64,000 nucleotides of DNA from Diphasiastrum complanatum (GCA_029204225.1 CM055095.1:31820936-31884935); one strand, 5' to 3'. Shown: positions 12,581 to 24,503, counted from the first letter of the stretch. Program-made: numbers and translations. Notes: generated by a model from the sequence alone, not told the origin.

Positions 12581-14619
12581 AGCTGGATTTCGAATCGAAT
12601 TCTTGTTCTTATTCGAACTCGAACTCGAATCCAAAAAATAAAATAAAATAAATAGACGATTTTTGAAAATAGGATGTTATTTTATATCAATTGTCTTAAC
12701 GGTTAGATCAACTGTTACAAAAGGAAGAAGGCCAAAAGATGTATCTTGTGACAATATAAATACATGTACACTTACTCATTGTATGCACAAGGCAGCAAGA
12801 GATGTATATAGAAGAATCAAAATCAAAATTATAAAAATTTGATTGATCAAAGTTTGCAACAAATGATTTTTTTTTTTCAATTGTTTAGATTATCTAAAAT
12901 TGTCTATGACACTCACTCATATATCTCTTGTCCGCTTTTTTTTATTCAAAAAATCAAAGTAGAAACTGCTCTATAAGTACATAGACGAGAATCAAACACG
13001 ATTGAAGACACTGATATCAGTTTGATTTATTCAAACTTTCATCGTGTTCTCTGAAGGAGAATTCCTAGTATTTTTCCTACAGATAGGTGTAGTACATGCA
13101 CCGAGGAATCACTCGATTCCTAGCAAGGACAATCTAGGTACGGGTGTCCATGTCTACAATCCTTGTAGAGTGGCACATAGTCTTGTCTCTATCTCTTATT
13201 AGGGCATTCGACAATACGGTGGTTGCCTCCACACCCATAGCTTTTGGTAGGAGGTCTATCTGTCAATTCCCGAAGTTGATTGGCATAAACGGGCACCAAT
13301 CTGCCCTCATACCCATCTATGTAATACATAGGTGCTGCATCGATAGGGAAGGGGAGTTCATATTATGGTTCGAAAATCTCAAATTCGGGCACAACTGCCT
13401 TCACATTTGCAACTTGGACAGGAGGTTTGACTATCATTCCTCATTGTTCATTGGCTGGTGGTGCATGAAGTGCAAGAGGTGGTCAATTTTGGTTCAGTGC
13501 ATATAAATGTTGCCTATCATGTTGTCTCTAGGGGTACTATTTCCTTGCAGCCGCTTGTATTTGACAGTTGTATCTACACTCGGAGCTATCATGGTCATTC
13601 ATGCTGCACAAATGGCAATATTTTTTCGTTTTCTCTAGGCGTTGGCACAATTGTGGCCATTTATTGAGTCTAGATACCAACCCTTTGTTTTTCACTTTTC
13701 CAATATGTATTGTTTTTGTATTTTCAAGGTCTTTTTTTTATGGGTTTTGTTGGTCAAAAGAAAAGACAATCTGATTAAGAATTTTTCTATTTTCAAGGTC
13801 TGATCAAAGATATACTTGCCCTCAAGTATTAGTGATCGAAAGTATAGATGCTAGATCTAAAAAAACCTAGGTGCTATATTGGATGTTCAGATTTGATGAT
13901 TAATCAACAATCAAATATAGTTCGGATGATGAATATCCCCCTATTGAATCTTTTCAGATGGCTCAATAGCTATGGAAAAGAACTGATGGAAGATATAAAA
14001 CAACATAAGTGGATGGTGGGTGTAACTTGGACACATTTTAATGAGACATGAGAATGAAGGGAAAAAAATGTTAGGTATTGTTGATTTGTCCAAGAATGAT
14101 TTGAATTCCTTGACCAAGTCTCCTCTTACACTTGAATAGGCACAAAAACATATATTCATGTTGGCATACATAATGGTATTATGTTGAAAGTTGTTTTATC
14201 AATTTAAAGTTGACGCCAATCACCCATGTGATGATCTTGGATTCCAAGGGTACTATTTATGGGATGATCTTGGACTTTTAAAACATTCCACTCTCTCCAA
14301 TGTGCACTCTTTTGTCCATCACTTTGTTTGACTCTTAGGATGATGGTCCTATTGATATCCTACAAAGACGAGCTGTACCTCATCAATAACCTATCCACTT
14401 TGTGCTGGATATGCCACAACCTAGGAGATTCTTGATTTTTGTTCTGTTTTCCAATGATAGGTGCTTTTGGGTCCTACCGGTCCCTAAGTATTGTTCTTAG
14501 CAATAGACCCCCTTCCCGGTTTCATATTTTTAATGAAGCATTGCAGGTTTTTTTTAGCAAATTTCATAAAACCATCTTAATTACATACCGCATAACATCT
14601 CAAGGCAACACATGATTTT
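12581..14619. other. non-coding stretch, no assignable feature
   Basis: It begins with GAACTCGAATCC-like repeats (12590-12630). A possible LTR-like leader (TATCTCTTGTCCGC, ACAGATAGGTGTAG) lies at 12900-13140. ORFs at 13144-13506 and 13458-13774 overlap in different frames and show no domain. Nothing further is supported. Confidence 0.3.
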
Positions 14620-14866
14620 TGGGGGATGATTTTTGGCGAGCATTTCTCAACGAGCAATTCCATGACAAAGGCGAGTATCTTCAGCACCCACTCGCCCTTC
14701 ATCCCAATCGTTTGCTTGCCCTTCATCCCAATCTTTTCACTTTATATCTATTCAACTATCATTTTATGTTTTGATGCTTCTTGGTTTCCAAGGGGAGGCT
14801 CGAACCTGGGACCAAAGAAACTTTGGATGCCAAGCTAACCAGTTGAGCCAACCCCGTTGGGTGTCA
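14620..14866 (-). repeat. candidate tRNA-derived SINE
   Basis: On the minus strand from about 14866 the sequence reads GGGGTTGGCTCAACTGGTTAGC (an A-box-like promoter). About 35 bp later comes GGTTCGAGCC (B-box-like) at 14789-14798, with tRNA-like spacing. The body continues with a duplicated GATTGGGATGAAGGGC block (14690-14735) and ends near GCGAGCATTTCTC. No poly-A tail or target duplication was pinned down. It could also be a tRNA pseudogene, but the long non-tRNA body favours a SINE. Confidence 0.55.
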
Positions 14867-15040
14867 TTTTATGTTTTGATGACATAATCAAGACTACAAA
14901 GGTAGCAATTCTACTATGATTGGATGTTATAGATTTTCATTTGAATGTTGACAACTTGGCAAGCACATAATCTATCGTTTAGGATTTGTGTATGATCAAG
15001 GGCTTGAGACCATTACCACATTGTTTGAGACATTATACTT
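14867..15040. other. spacer
   Basis: Short AT-rich spacer with no feature seen. Confidence 0.3.
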
Positions 15041-15725
15041 TGTCTACAAGGTTAAATCCATCTAACTATTCTACATGGAAGGTCCTGTTAGAAGACCGAC
15101 TTGCTCATACAAGTAACCCAAGACAAGATTCCTATTAAAACAATAGCCAAACACACAAGTGATGGAAAATCCAACTATGTCCCATTGCAAATGAGCTAGG
15201 GTGCCAACCTACATATATACTTTCTCTAATCTATGTGTAAGCTAAAAAGCATAAAACAAATAGCAAAAGACAAAAAGCTAATTTCTATACTTACTACCTA
15301 TATTGGGTAAACACCCAAGATGTATTTGCAAGTAGCAAAACCAAATCCTATTCTAATTGCAGTGCGCCCACCTACATGCATGACTAAAAACAAATTATTA
15401 TAAATAGCAATGGCCCCTATAATAGCATGCAAGCATGGCCCAATAATCCTAATTAATCGTAAATTACAACATTAGGGATACTAATCTAAACATTAACTCT
15501 AACAACTTCAATGGAGTCATTGCTAATACTCCAAGACCTGTTTGTCTTGTCCTCGATAAGGTGGAGGAGCCTCAAGGTGGACAAGAGTTGTAAAGGTAGA
15601 AGAAGAAGACAAATCTTACTCTACATTGCATTAATATGAATGTAGGCAATGAGCTTCTAAGAGAGGTAGCCTCTTGTACTTCAGCTAAGGAGTCGTGAGA
15701 CTCATTAAAGGCCACTTATGAGTCA
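15041..15725 (+). pseudogene. copia gag fragments (family B), split
   Basis: Two pieces of the same gag lie about 450 bp apart. RLNPSNYSTWKV is near 15050-15085. Near 15540-15725 the reading is EEPQGGQEL, LTLHCINMNVGNELLREVASC and ATYES, interrupted by stops. The words match the gags at 25174 and 29263. The intervening 15120-15480 is non-coding and probably an insertion or rearrangement. Confidence 0.65.
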
Positions 15726-15765
15726 ATTTGTTAATAATTTGCCCAAAAAAAGAATTTTGAAAAAA

Positions 15766-15985
15766 AAAAAATTCAAATTTTTTTTTTTGGGAAATTTTTT
15801 TTTTTTCAATTTTTTTTTCTCGGGTACCCGGACATTAGCGCCGACGCTAATGTCCGGGTGCACAAGAAAAAATCGAAAAAAAAAATTCAAATTTTTTTTT
15901 TGGGCAATTTTTTTTTAAATTTTTGTTTTTTTTTATTTCTTTTTGGAGTCCCATTCCGAAATGGAACTTGTTTCAGAATGGGTAA
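15766..15985. repeat. GC-core hairpin in A/T homopolymer arms
   Basis: ACCCGGACATTAGCG (15825-15839) and CGCTAATGTCCGGGT (15844-15858) form a perfect 15-bp stem around a 4-nt loop. On both sides lie near-identical blocks: an A run, then TTCAAA, a T run, GGG and another T run (about 15766-15804 and 15880-15915). A second palindrome, CCCATTCCGAAATGG with TTTCAGAATGGG, lies at 15950-15981. Confidence 0.85.
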
Positions 15986-16197
15986 CTATGGTTAAAAAAT
16001 GTTCAATAGTCAAGCTTCGACACTAAAAAATTGTTTGAATCAAACAATCTTGATTCAATTCAATTTGGCTCATAAACTTGAACTAAAAAGAAGCAACATA
16101 AAAGAAATTGTACTTTGCTCATGTATTTGAGATTATAAACTCAATTGTCAATGTGACCTTCATTTCTAAAACCAGAAAATAATAGTATTAGAATATT

Positions 16198-16340
16198 TCT
16201 CATATTAAGGAAGTGCTCGCCATCATACAATATATCATAATATTGCTCGCCAAAAACAATTCCTCATATTAGAGAAGTGCTCGCCATCGTACAATGTATC
16301 TTAATATTGCTCGTCGAGAAATGCTCCCAAAAAAATCGCG
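16198..16340. repeat. tandem 63-bp pair and possible terminal inverted repeat
   Basis: The unit TCATATTAxxGAAGTGCTCGCC...ATATTGCTCG occurs at 16198-16252 and again at 16261-16315. The outer end, ATTGCTCGTCGAGAAATGCTCCC (16303-16325), is an imperfect reverse complement of GGCGAGCATTTCTCAACGAGCAAT at 14635-14660. The 1.7-kb interval may therefore be a TIR-bounded unit. Confidence 0.55.
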
Positions 16341-16940
16341 TCCATGATTTTTGAAAGTCCAAACGCCATAAAATACAAAAGAGCTTAAACTATATTATAC
16401 ATATAGTTTTTTCAAAGTACATTTTCTAAGGAATTTGAACTGATGCCTCTCACTTCAGAACTTGACATATTTTGAACACTCATTTTCAGCCGATGAGGTG
16501 GAAGACCCGTCTTCTTCATCAGTTTGACTGGCATATCGTCCTCAGAATCCGCCTCCAATGTTGATAAAAAACTTGTAAGTGAACTTTTCTCTGTTGCTGA
16601 CGACTTGACGACTATGGTTGACAACTATGGTTGTCTCATTAATCCAAGTCATTCATTCAGTATGGCTATTGTTGACTTTCGTGAATGATTGGTCATTTCA
16701 ACTCAAATTACAAGCCAAAACATCTACATCTTGAATTCAGATAATCAACCCTCGGTTGGTTCTTTGGCAATCATTTTCTCTTGTCCTTTGGATCTACTTG
16801 CAACATTTCAAGTTCGTACCTTCCCAAAAAATCATTCATTGAAGTGGTGCACAACCAATGGACACATAGTACTTTTGTCTGATGAATAAAACCAAGTATT
16901 TTGACAATCCAAAATGGATGTTCTTCATTGTTTTTTGAAG
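16341..16940. other. spacer with no recognised gene
   Basis: There is a 70-codon minus-strand ORF at 16412-16624 with Ser-rich acidic content (LEADSEDDMPVKLMKK) and no recognised domain. The remainder shows nothing. Confidence 0.3.
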
Positions 16941-18066
16941 CTAGAAGTGCAACAAGGCTTCCAACCATGTTGCATTCTTCATAAGAGCTTGATACTTAAG
17001 ATCCATTGCTTGGATCCACTCCTCTTTGTTCCTTACTTCATCTACACGTGTAGATTCATCAAAAGAGGTTAGGAAAGAAAAGTTTGTTCCAGCAACCACT
17101 TGCTTACCCTTCTCATCATATGTGAGCCTTGAAGGCATTTGTCTTTCCCTTGATGTTCTCCTTGGCTTTTGATTTGATGAAGGTCCTTCATCATCACCAT
17201 CTAAAGTAGGATCCATAACATCATCATCAAGATTGTTAGATCCATCCACATCATTGTTACTTGAAAATACTCTTTTGGAATGTTCTCCTCATCAGAAATG
17301 ACATCTCTATTAATAATCACCTTATTAGTAGTAGGAATGTAAACCTTGTAGGCTTTACTCACCTCACTATATCCAACAAATATACCTTTCCTTGAAGATG
17401 GATCCTCCTTTGTCCTATCATCAAGAGTTATATTGACATAGCAAGTGCATCCAAAAGTTCTAAAAAACTTGACACTCGGCCTCCTCTTGAATAGCATCTC
17501 AACAGGTGTCCTTCCATCCAGTATAGCAGTCGGCCACCTATTCAATAAAAATTTAGCACACAACAAAGCTTGATCCCAAAATGGTTTGGAAGATTAGCTT
17601 TTAACCTCATGGCTTTGGCACTTTCACATAAAGTTCTATTCTTCCTCTCGGCCACTCCATTTTGTTGTGGTGTCCTTGGAGTTGTGTACTCCCTCTTGAT
17701 CCCATGCTCATCACAAAGCGCCTTGAACTTGGTTGAGATATACTCATCACCATTGTCACTCCTCAAGCACTTGATCCTTGTGGAAAATTGGTTCTCCCTT
17801 GCATTGTTGAACTTCACAAAGACATCATACACTTCATCTTTGCTCTTTAGTAGATAGATCCAACAAAATCTACTAAAATCATCAATGAAAGTGACATACA
17901 TCTGAGCTCCACTATTGCTAATTATAGTAATTCCATGAATATCCGAATGTACAACTTGAAAAGGCTTTGTAGATCTAGTATAAGGTAGTCTATGTGACTT
18001 TGACAAAGCACAAGACTCACAAATATGATGGATGCTATCCAACTTGGTTAGCAATAACACAAGCAT
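16941..18066 (-). pseudogene. Ty1/copia integrase and RT-linker remnant
   Basis: The minus-strand frames 18066-17542, 17566-17201 and 17249-16941 together give the GAG-pre-integrase end (HHICESCALSKSHRLPY) and the rve core with its catalytic acids in HSDIHG, FIDDFSR and RSDNGDEY, followed by TPQQNGVAERKNRTL (the DD35E set). The C-terminal GKR-like region (FGCTCYVNI, RKGIFVGYS, RDVISDEE) and the RT entry (EEWIQAMDLKYQALMKNATW) follow. Two frame changes, near 17545 and 17220, interrupt it. It is truncated on both sides: no gag or protease upstream and no RT palm downstream. The core is well preserved, so decay is moderate. Confidence 0.9.
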
Positions 18067-18297
18067 CTACTTCAATTCTTCACATTTGAAATTTTATTCC
18101 TTTTGTAAAGTTTTTTCAACCCTTCATTTTGAATTTTTTCATGTTTTTGTTATAAAAAAAATTCATCCCTAACCCTAACTAACCCTCGCCAATTAGGTTT
18201 AAAGTGTGAAAAAAACAAAATAAAACCCCTGCCAAAAAACTTTAAACCAATTTTTCCCTGAGTTGATAAAAAACTTGTACCCTAAACCTAGCCCTGG

Positions 18298-18298
<1 letters not shown>

Positions 18299-18348
<50 letters not shown>

Positions 18349-18367
18349 CTCTCTCAATCTCTCTCTC
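18299..18367. repeat. (CT)n microsatellite
   Basis: A pure CT run to about 18345, followed by TCTCTCAAT variants. Confidence 0.95.
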
Positions 18368-19876
18368 ATGGACTCCATTTAACTATGCTAATCCATGTTA
18401 AAAACTCTCCTTTCGGCTCCGTTAAGTGCACCGAAATAATTTACATTCGAATGTATGGAAAACCCATGTACCAGGTATAGACCAAATTCAAAATTATATT
18501 CTGGAGGTTCTTGGGGAAAGACATAAGTTGTACCTCAAGTTTCCTAGTTCCACCGTTGAGATTCGTCAATTTTTAGGGCTCTTAATCTAACGCTAGACAT
18601 TCACACTTACTTGTGCTTCTAAGAATAAAAAAAATAATAATAATGGAGGGTTGACCAGCGATGGACTCCCACCCTCATTCTTCTTCTCTCTTCTCTACTC
18701 TTCCTCCTCTCTCTAGTTTCTTCAATGCTTGGGCTCTTTTGCAAAAAATTCAGTGTGGAAAGCAAGTAGGATTGTTACCTACTGTGGAGCGCTGGACAAC
18801 AAGCTCTCTAATCGGTTTTTGGCACTCTTATGAGCAGATTTCTAGTACTGAACTAGCCGTTGGCCAACGAGCTACATACATCCACCTTTCATGCTTTGCT
18901 CTATTGCAAATGCTATGCACATAGTGTTCTTTATTATATAGCTATGATAACTTGCGCACTTTCATTTTTGTTGCTACAATAGATCGCTGGTTGGAAAAAA
19001 GTAACCACTTATTATCAGCTATTTCCATCATACCTAGCATCGCTGCTTGACTGGAGGAAATGCGCACAACATTAGAGGAATTTTTGCAGCTGTTGGTCAC
19101 TGTTTTGATAGTAATCTATCACACATTGATGCATTTTCTGGCCAGTAGTAGATCGCTGCCTATGTAGAAAGTTTCTTTCAATACTTATGAGTGTTTATCC
19201 TATATGGGCGCCCATTTTCTGCTATACTATAGCACGATTACATACTTCCACACACTAAGGCTCTTCATTTACCTAGTAAGGAACTGCTTGCGATGTTCTG
19301 TAGAAAGGTATGCTCTCAAATCTAACTTAACATTCGCTAAGTGTTGTTTATCTTCGAATAAGATGTATGATAAATAAGATCATAAGGTTGCTCTTAATAT
19401 GATCAATAACCACGGATTCTTAGTACCAAAATAAGTAGACTTTGGCAAATAGATACTTCGCTCTTACAAATCGATGGCAAGCCTTAAAATACTCTATTTC
19501 TAGGAGGCTTTATGAACTTAACTTGAGAATCTTTGCTCTTTCAAATCATAATGCTATTAGGTTTTGTTTGATTCATGACATGCAAAAAATTGATTCGTAG
19601 ATTAAACTATTCATGTGACTGATAATTCATGTCGATTGTAATGCTTTGAGATCAGTTCTTTCACTTCTGCATTTAGCTCTGAATCATTCTAATTTGTGTA
19701 TGTCTACAAAATCGACTGTTTCGATCCAAATGACTTTGAAGCTAGGATCAAGTAGAGCAATCTTCAACTTATAGAATGTAGCTTGAATCCGATAGACGTA
19801 GATTCATGCCCTAGTATTATCGGATTATCGGCCAACCCCGATACTTGGCACGCTAACCGCACATCCAAATAATCTC
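18368..19876. other. non-coding, probable 5' LTR/leader of the following element
   Basis: There are no recognised genes; the ORF at 18661-18924 has no domain. The right part abuts a primer-binding site at 19880, so some of it should be the 5' LTR, but I could not align it with the 3' LTR at 21415. Confidence 0.35.
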
Positions 19877-19879
19877 AAC

Positions 19880-19893
19880 ATGGTATCAGAGCT
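19880..19893 (+). promoter_or_regulatory. retrotransposon primer-binding site
   Basis: ATGGTATCAGAGCT, the standard plant copia site complementary to the 3' end of initiator tRNA-Met. Confidence 0.8.
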
Positions 19894-20059
19894 GTAATTT
19901 GTACCATCTAATTTGCTGAGAAGTCATTCAATAGAGCATACAGTATCAAATCAATTATTCCGATACATAGTAGACACTAATTAAAATTGTTTTGATAGTC
20001 CTATAATCTACTATTTGCATACACTCATCTCAAATTTTGTGATGGATTTGTTCTGCTCT

Positions 20060-20404
20060 AATGGTAGACAAACTTGATGGTTCAAATTATCACTTATGGA
20101 AATTCAAGATGACTGTCATATTGATGGCCAAAGAATTATGGAAAATAGTCATAGGAACATAACTAGTTCCCAGTGTTGATGAGCAAGCCATTTCTAAGTA
20201 GAAGCTCAAGGATGGTAAGGCTTTCGTCTTAATGACCCTTAACATCTTCGACACACAAATTGGCCATATCAGAAAAGCTCAATCTTCGAAAGAAACTTGG
20301 GATATATTAAGTACACTATACAAAGTGAGAGATATCACTTTAAAGCTACATCTAAGGAGAAAGTTTTTTTCACTCAGAATATCAAAAAGTGATTTTGTTC
20401 AAAA
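20060..20404 (+). pseudogene. copia family A gag, N-terminal part
   Basis: The reading is VDKLDGSNYHLWKFKM, LMAKELWKIV, then in the open part (20232 on) FDTQIGHIRKAQSSKETWDI, LSTLYKVRD and LRISKSDFVQN. This is the UBN2-type gag N-terminal domain, the same family as the copies at 41422-40738 (minus) and 47252. Two in-frame stops (after GT and after ISK) break it. It ends abruptly after SDFVQN, where gypsy sequence begins. Confidence 0.85.
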
Positions 20405-21300
20405 TTCAATCAATTCAAAAGATCCCAAGATCCGAAAGATCTTGGATAAATTTTTGGATGTGTTTGCTGAACAGTCACCTAAAGGTGAACCTCCGAGTAG
20501 ATTCGTGGATCATCCCATTTAATTGGAACCAGGATCTAAATCGGTCAACTTACCACCATACAAACTATCAAGAGTAGAAAAAGAAGAAGTTCACAAATAA
20601 GTTTAGGAGTTACTCTCATAAGAATTTATTGTTCGAAGTAGGTCACAATGTGCCTCTCCCATATTACTTATTAAGAAGAAAGATGGAACGTTCGAAATGT
20701 ATATTGAATATTGAGCCCTTAACAAAGTTACCATCAAAAATAGATACCCTATTTTCAGGGTAGATAATTTGTTGGGTGCTTTGTAAGGAGCCAATATTTT
20801 TTTGAAAGTAGATCTACATTAGGGATACCATCAAATCAAGGTCAAAGACAAGGATCAACATAAAACAGCTTTTCGAACTAACATGGGACACTATGAATTC
20901 AAAGATATGCATTTTGAATTAACTAATGCTCAGTTACGAAGAAAACTCAAAGCGACAAGTTGACTCAAAGATTTTGTGGACCTTTCAAGATTTTGAAGAA
21001 GAACAGAGAGTTGAATTATCGATTGGATCTGCCATCAACAACCCATATGCATAGAGTGTTTCATGTTTTTCTTTTGAAGAAAAGTTTGGAAGAACACTCA
21101 ACTGCAACTGTTACAGTATCACCTTGGATCATGAAGGTAATTTGGTTTTGGAACCAGCCAAAGTTGTTGGATATCAGGACAAGGTATTGCGAAATGGCAA
21201 GATAATCAAAGAATATCTAATTCACTAGAAAAACCTCCATGATGAAGACAAATCTTGGGTCAACAGCTCATTTATTCAACAATGGCCATGATTATTATCA
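20405..21300 (+). pseudogene. Ty3/gypsy RT and integrase-chromodomain piece inside a copia frame
   Basis: Directly after the copia gag comes the gypsy RT entry (DKFLDVFAEQSPKGEPPSR, ASPILLIKKKDGTFEM, NRYPIFRVDNLLGAL, [20 protein letters not shown], [11 protein letters not shown]). After a deletion near 20935 comes the integrase C-terminus ([32 protein letters not shown]). A chromodomain-like end follows (LRNGKIIKEYLI, NLHDEDKSWV). All of it is on the same strand and runs on to a copia PPT and LTR. The DD box and RNase H are missing, and stops are frequent. Confidence 0.8.
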
Positions 21301-21401
21301 TGAAGCTATTGGATATGACATTGTCAATCAAGACTACTTAATTAGAGCATTCGAGTTTACTAAGCACTTGTCTTTGTTTTTGAGGATAAAAAAGTTTAAG
21401 T

Positions 21402-21410
21402 AGGGGGAGT
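21402..21410 (+). promoter_or_regulatory. polypurine tract
   Basis: AGGGGGAGT lies four bases before the TGTTGGATTT LTR start. Confidence 0.7.
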
Positions 21411-21414
21411 GTCA

Positions 21415-22060
21415 TGTTGGATTTATCTCCTCTACTCTCCTAAATCCCATGTTAATCTAGTTCCATTCATGTCGTTGTAATTTTACATGCATTGTCCCAT
21501 AGTCTGCAAAAATACTCTATTCATGAAGACAATCAAGAGAATGGCACCCGACTTATTGAAGTATGCCAACTTATTGAGAAAACTTGACTTGGCCGACATG
21601 TCCGGCATATCAACTTACCCGACGTGTCTGTGACATCGACTTACCCGACATGTCCGACATATCGACTTACTCGACTACTCCAGCTTATTTGGCCATGGTA
21701 GCTCGTTCGACTTCCCAATAGGCCTTCTCATGCTCACTTTCTGTATTGTGCAACTAACTTGACAATGATAGTAGCCACGATCTTCTTCCTGACGACACAA
21801 CGGCTCCATGCCATCCTTTGTACACTCATATGCATAGATGTAAATTGTATATAGTTGATCATTGTAATCAATCAAGCATGCCATTCTTGATTAAGTATGT
21901 CAATTCAAGTATTCATTGAGACAGACACTGTAGATACTTTCATGCATTGATTCTTTCTTCAAACTAATTGTCAGTAATAAGCTTATAACTTTTATAGAGC
22001 GGAGTTAGCTTTCTAAGCACACGGTTTCGCCCATTATTGTCTTGTGTTCATAACATCAAG
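21415..22060 (+). repeat. 3' LTR, copia family A
   Basis: It starts TGTTGGATTTATCTCCTCTAC. The left ~100 bp and the right ~120 bp (TTGTCAGTAATAAG, CACGGTTTCGCCC, ATTGTCTTGTG) match the LTR at 51741-52390. The middle holds about three degenerate copies of a ~28-bp CCGACATGTCCGACATATCGACTTAC unit (21590-21675), also seen inverted in the LTR at 33060-33140. The exact right end is uncertain. Confidence 0.7.
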
Positions 22061-22097
22061 TTGACTTGTATTTCTATACATAAATCTGAATCAATCA

Positions 22098-23245
22098 TTG
22101 TTGACACTGCAATCTCCCGATGGAAGCCGAAGGATGGCAAAGGTTTTGCGTTGTCCATTTCATGTGCAAGGTAGAGTTCTTGGCGATCAGCCCGATGATG
22201 ATGAGAATCAAGAGGGCTTGGTCAAGGTTCTTGTGAAAGAACTTGACAAAACTCGTTCGATATTCATTTTGGACAAGGGAATGTTTAAGATTCAACTTTG
22301 CTGAGATGAAGCCATGAAAACTTATTTTGACAAAGCCCTTGTGACTTGGTATGTACACTTAGAAAATAATTTATAAATTTTTACGCAAATCATCAATCTC
22401 ATTTAGATTGAATTAGGTTTTGGATTATGGTACTATAATAATTGCATTCTATATTGAGCATAGATTACATTATGATTATTCGAAGTTCCGTACTATTATT
22501 CTTTTGTTTTCTGTCATGTAGAGCCTCGAACAATGTCTAAGGAACGTGCTCTTTGTTGTTGTCGAGGGGAAGGATCCAGTATTTTCTTCCCATGGTACAA
22601 AGTCAATGGCATTGACATGTGGCAAAATAGCTTCTTCCACTGTCCCTTCCAACACTAATGCTACTGACAAATCTGCACCCTCCGAATTAGCTCTTCCCCC
22701 AAAAAAAAATATCTTAGACTGCTGTACATATTGAACCCGCAACCGAAAAACCAAGGGCTAGAAACATATCAATGGCCAAGCGACCAAAAGTAATTCCCTC
22801 TGAAGAAAGTAGAAAAAAAGTAACAGAGTCCACTTTAGTTTTGTTTAGAACCTCTATCCAACCTCTGAAGGATTCATTTGAGATATCTAGAATTAGAGAT
22901 CAAATTCATAAAACAAAAAAAATGGCAAGCATATTGTTGTTGTAGAATTATATTCTAGCTTAGTAGAATTTATAAAAATACGAATGAAATTTCTCTCAGT
23001 TTTGCTAGATGAATTAATTGAGATAGGAAAGTCTACATATGACGAAGACTCTGTAATTTATCTGTCAGAAGAACTGCAACCTCTCGGTAGTGAGAAAGTG
23101 GTGACACATAAGATTTTGTAGATGTCCTTGTTCAAGATTACAATGTTGTAACTGTAAAAGAAACTGTGGAAGAGGTTGTCATTGTCTCTATTGAGGCTCC
23201 TCCAAAAAAGCCTAAAGATGTCAATGATCTTGACGATTTTTGAAA
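22098..23245 (+). pseudogene. unrecognised multi-segment coding remnant
   Basis: Several non-repetitive open segments on one strand look like exons or a frameshifted gene. They are 22098-22304 (LRCPFHVQGRVLGDQPDDDE, VKELDKTRSIFILDKGMF), 22524-22733 (after an AG at 22522; LEQCLRNVLFVVVEGKDPVF), about 22722-22945 (IEPATEKPRARNISMAKRPK, LKDSFEISRIRDQIH) and about 22950-23240 (LLDELIEIGKSTYDEDSVIY, ending PKDVNDLDDF). I recognise no family. The third segment is basic with an NLS-like MAKRPK, and the last is acidic at its end. It follows an LTR directly and precedes AT-rich DNA, so it may be a captured gene fragment or an undescribed element's ORF. Confidence 0.35.
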
Positions 23246-24500
23246 ATAGTGTAATTATATGATTATTTCATGAATTTGAAAATTATATATGAATATCAAA
23301 CTTTTGTGGCATGAAGTTTTTAAGTTTATTTATATTTTTTAATATTATTTACTACTTGAAATATTTTCAAATATTTTAAAATTTATTTTTCAATGTTACT
23401 TTTTAAGGTAAATTAATATAAATTTAGTAAATGTTTATTTTAATGAATGTTATTGTGGAATAACAATACTGTTTTAAATTTGTTCTAAAATAATATTCTC
23501 AATTAATTAATGAATATTATTAAAATTGATAATATTTTTCATCTTTTAAAATATTAAATTTATGAATAGAATTTCAAGTTCTTGATTGTGATGATACTAA
23601 TGATAATTTTTTTTTTAATTTTTTCTACATATTCAAAAGTCATATAGTTTTAGATGTGCATTTAAGTAATTTTTTTTAAAAATTAAAGCTTATATGTTCT
23701 AGACCTAAATTGCATAAATTGTTTTAATCTGTACAAACTATTATTTTAAAAAATTAAAATTTTAAGAAAATATTAATTTTAATTTATACTGGATTCATAA
23801 AAAATTATTTCAAACAAAAAAAATTTAATATTTTAAATATTTGTTACTAGATAATTTCTCAAATAAATAAAATAATTTTTTCTTGTTAGTTTTAGTATTT
23901 TTATATTTAATAATTTTTTCTAATTAATTTAAAATATGTGCAAAATTATATATGTTGTTAAAATTCTATATCAAATTTTTTTGGTATGATTTTAGTTTTT
24001 AACAGAAGACGACATTTTTTAACATGCTAATATAAAATTTGCAAAGCATTTTGAATATAGGCATTTTTTTAAGAAAAATTATAAAAATTACAAAATATGG
24101 ATCTCCATGTCATTTCTCTTTTTTTTTGTCACCATGTTTACGCTCAATTGTGATAATAATTATGATTCTAAGATGACTTCAATATTATGTTCAAAATGAA
24201 TAGAGTATCACTCCTCATTAAATGTTACAAACATTAATATCTTACATATGATCGAAGTATGTGAATTCTTAGGAAACTTAAAGTAATCATTTTCTCTGTT
24301 AGTAGGCCGCACACTCACTACTTTTCACACGTGTGAGGCCATGGGATCATAATTTTTAATTGTTCTTGGAAGTGTAGGAATTGTCAAGGTAAAGCTAGTT
24401 TTGAGTGCTAGTCTTGATCTAGATCAATAATCCAAGTTGCCAATCACTCTTATTATAGGTCGATTATAGATCTAATTAAGATCCATTTGCTGATTTTTTT
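23246..24500. other. very AT-rich non-coding DNA
   Basis: Long A/T tracts and no ORF. The right end (24326-24335) carries CACACGTGTG and leads into a PBS, so the last few hundred bases are probably a 5' LTR of a family B copia element. Confidence 0.5.
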
Positions 24501-24503
24501 AGC

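Noticed and set aside
13144-13774. Overlapping ORFs as a gene
   Set aside because: Three frames overlap, with no recognisable motif on either strand.
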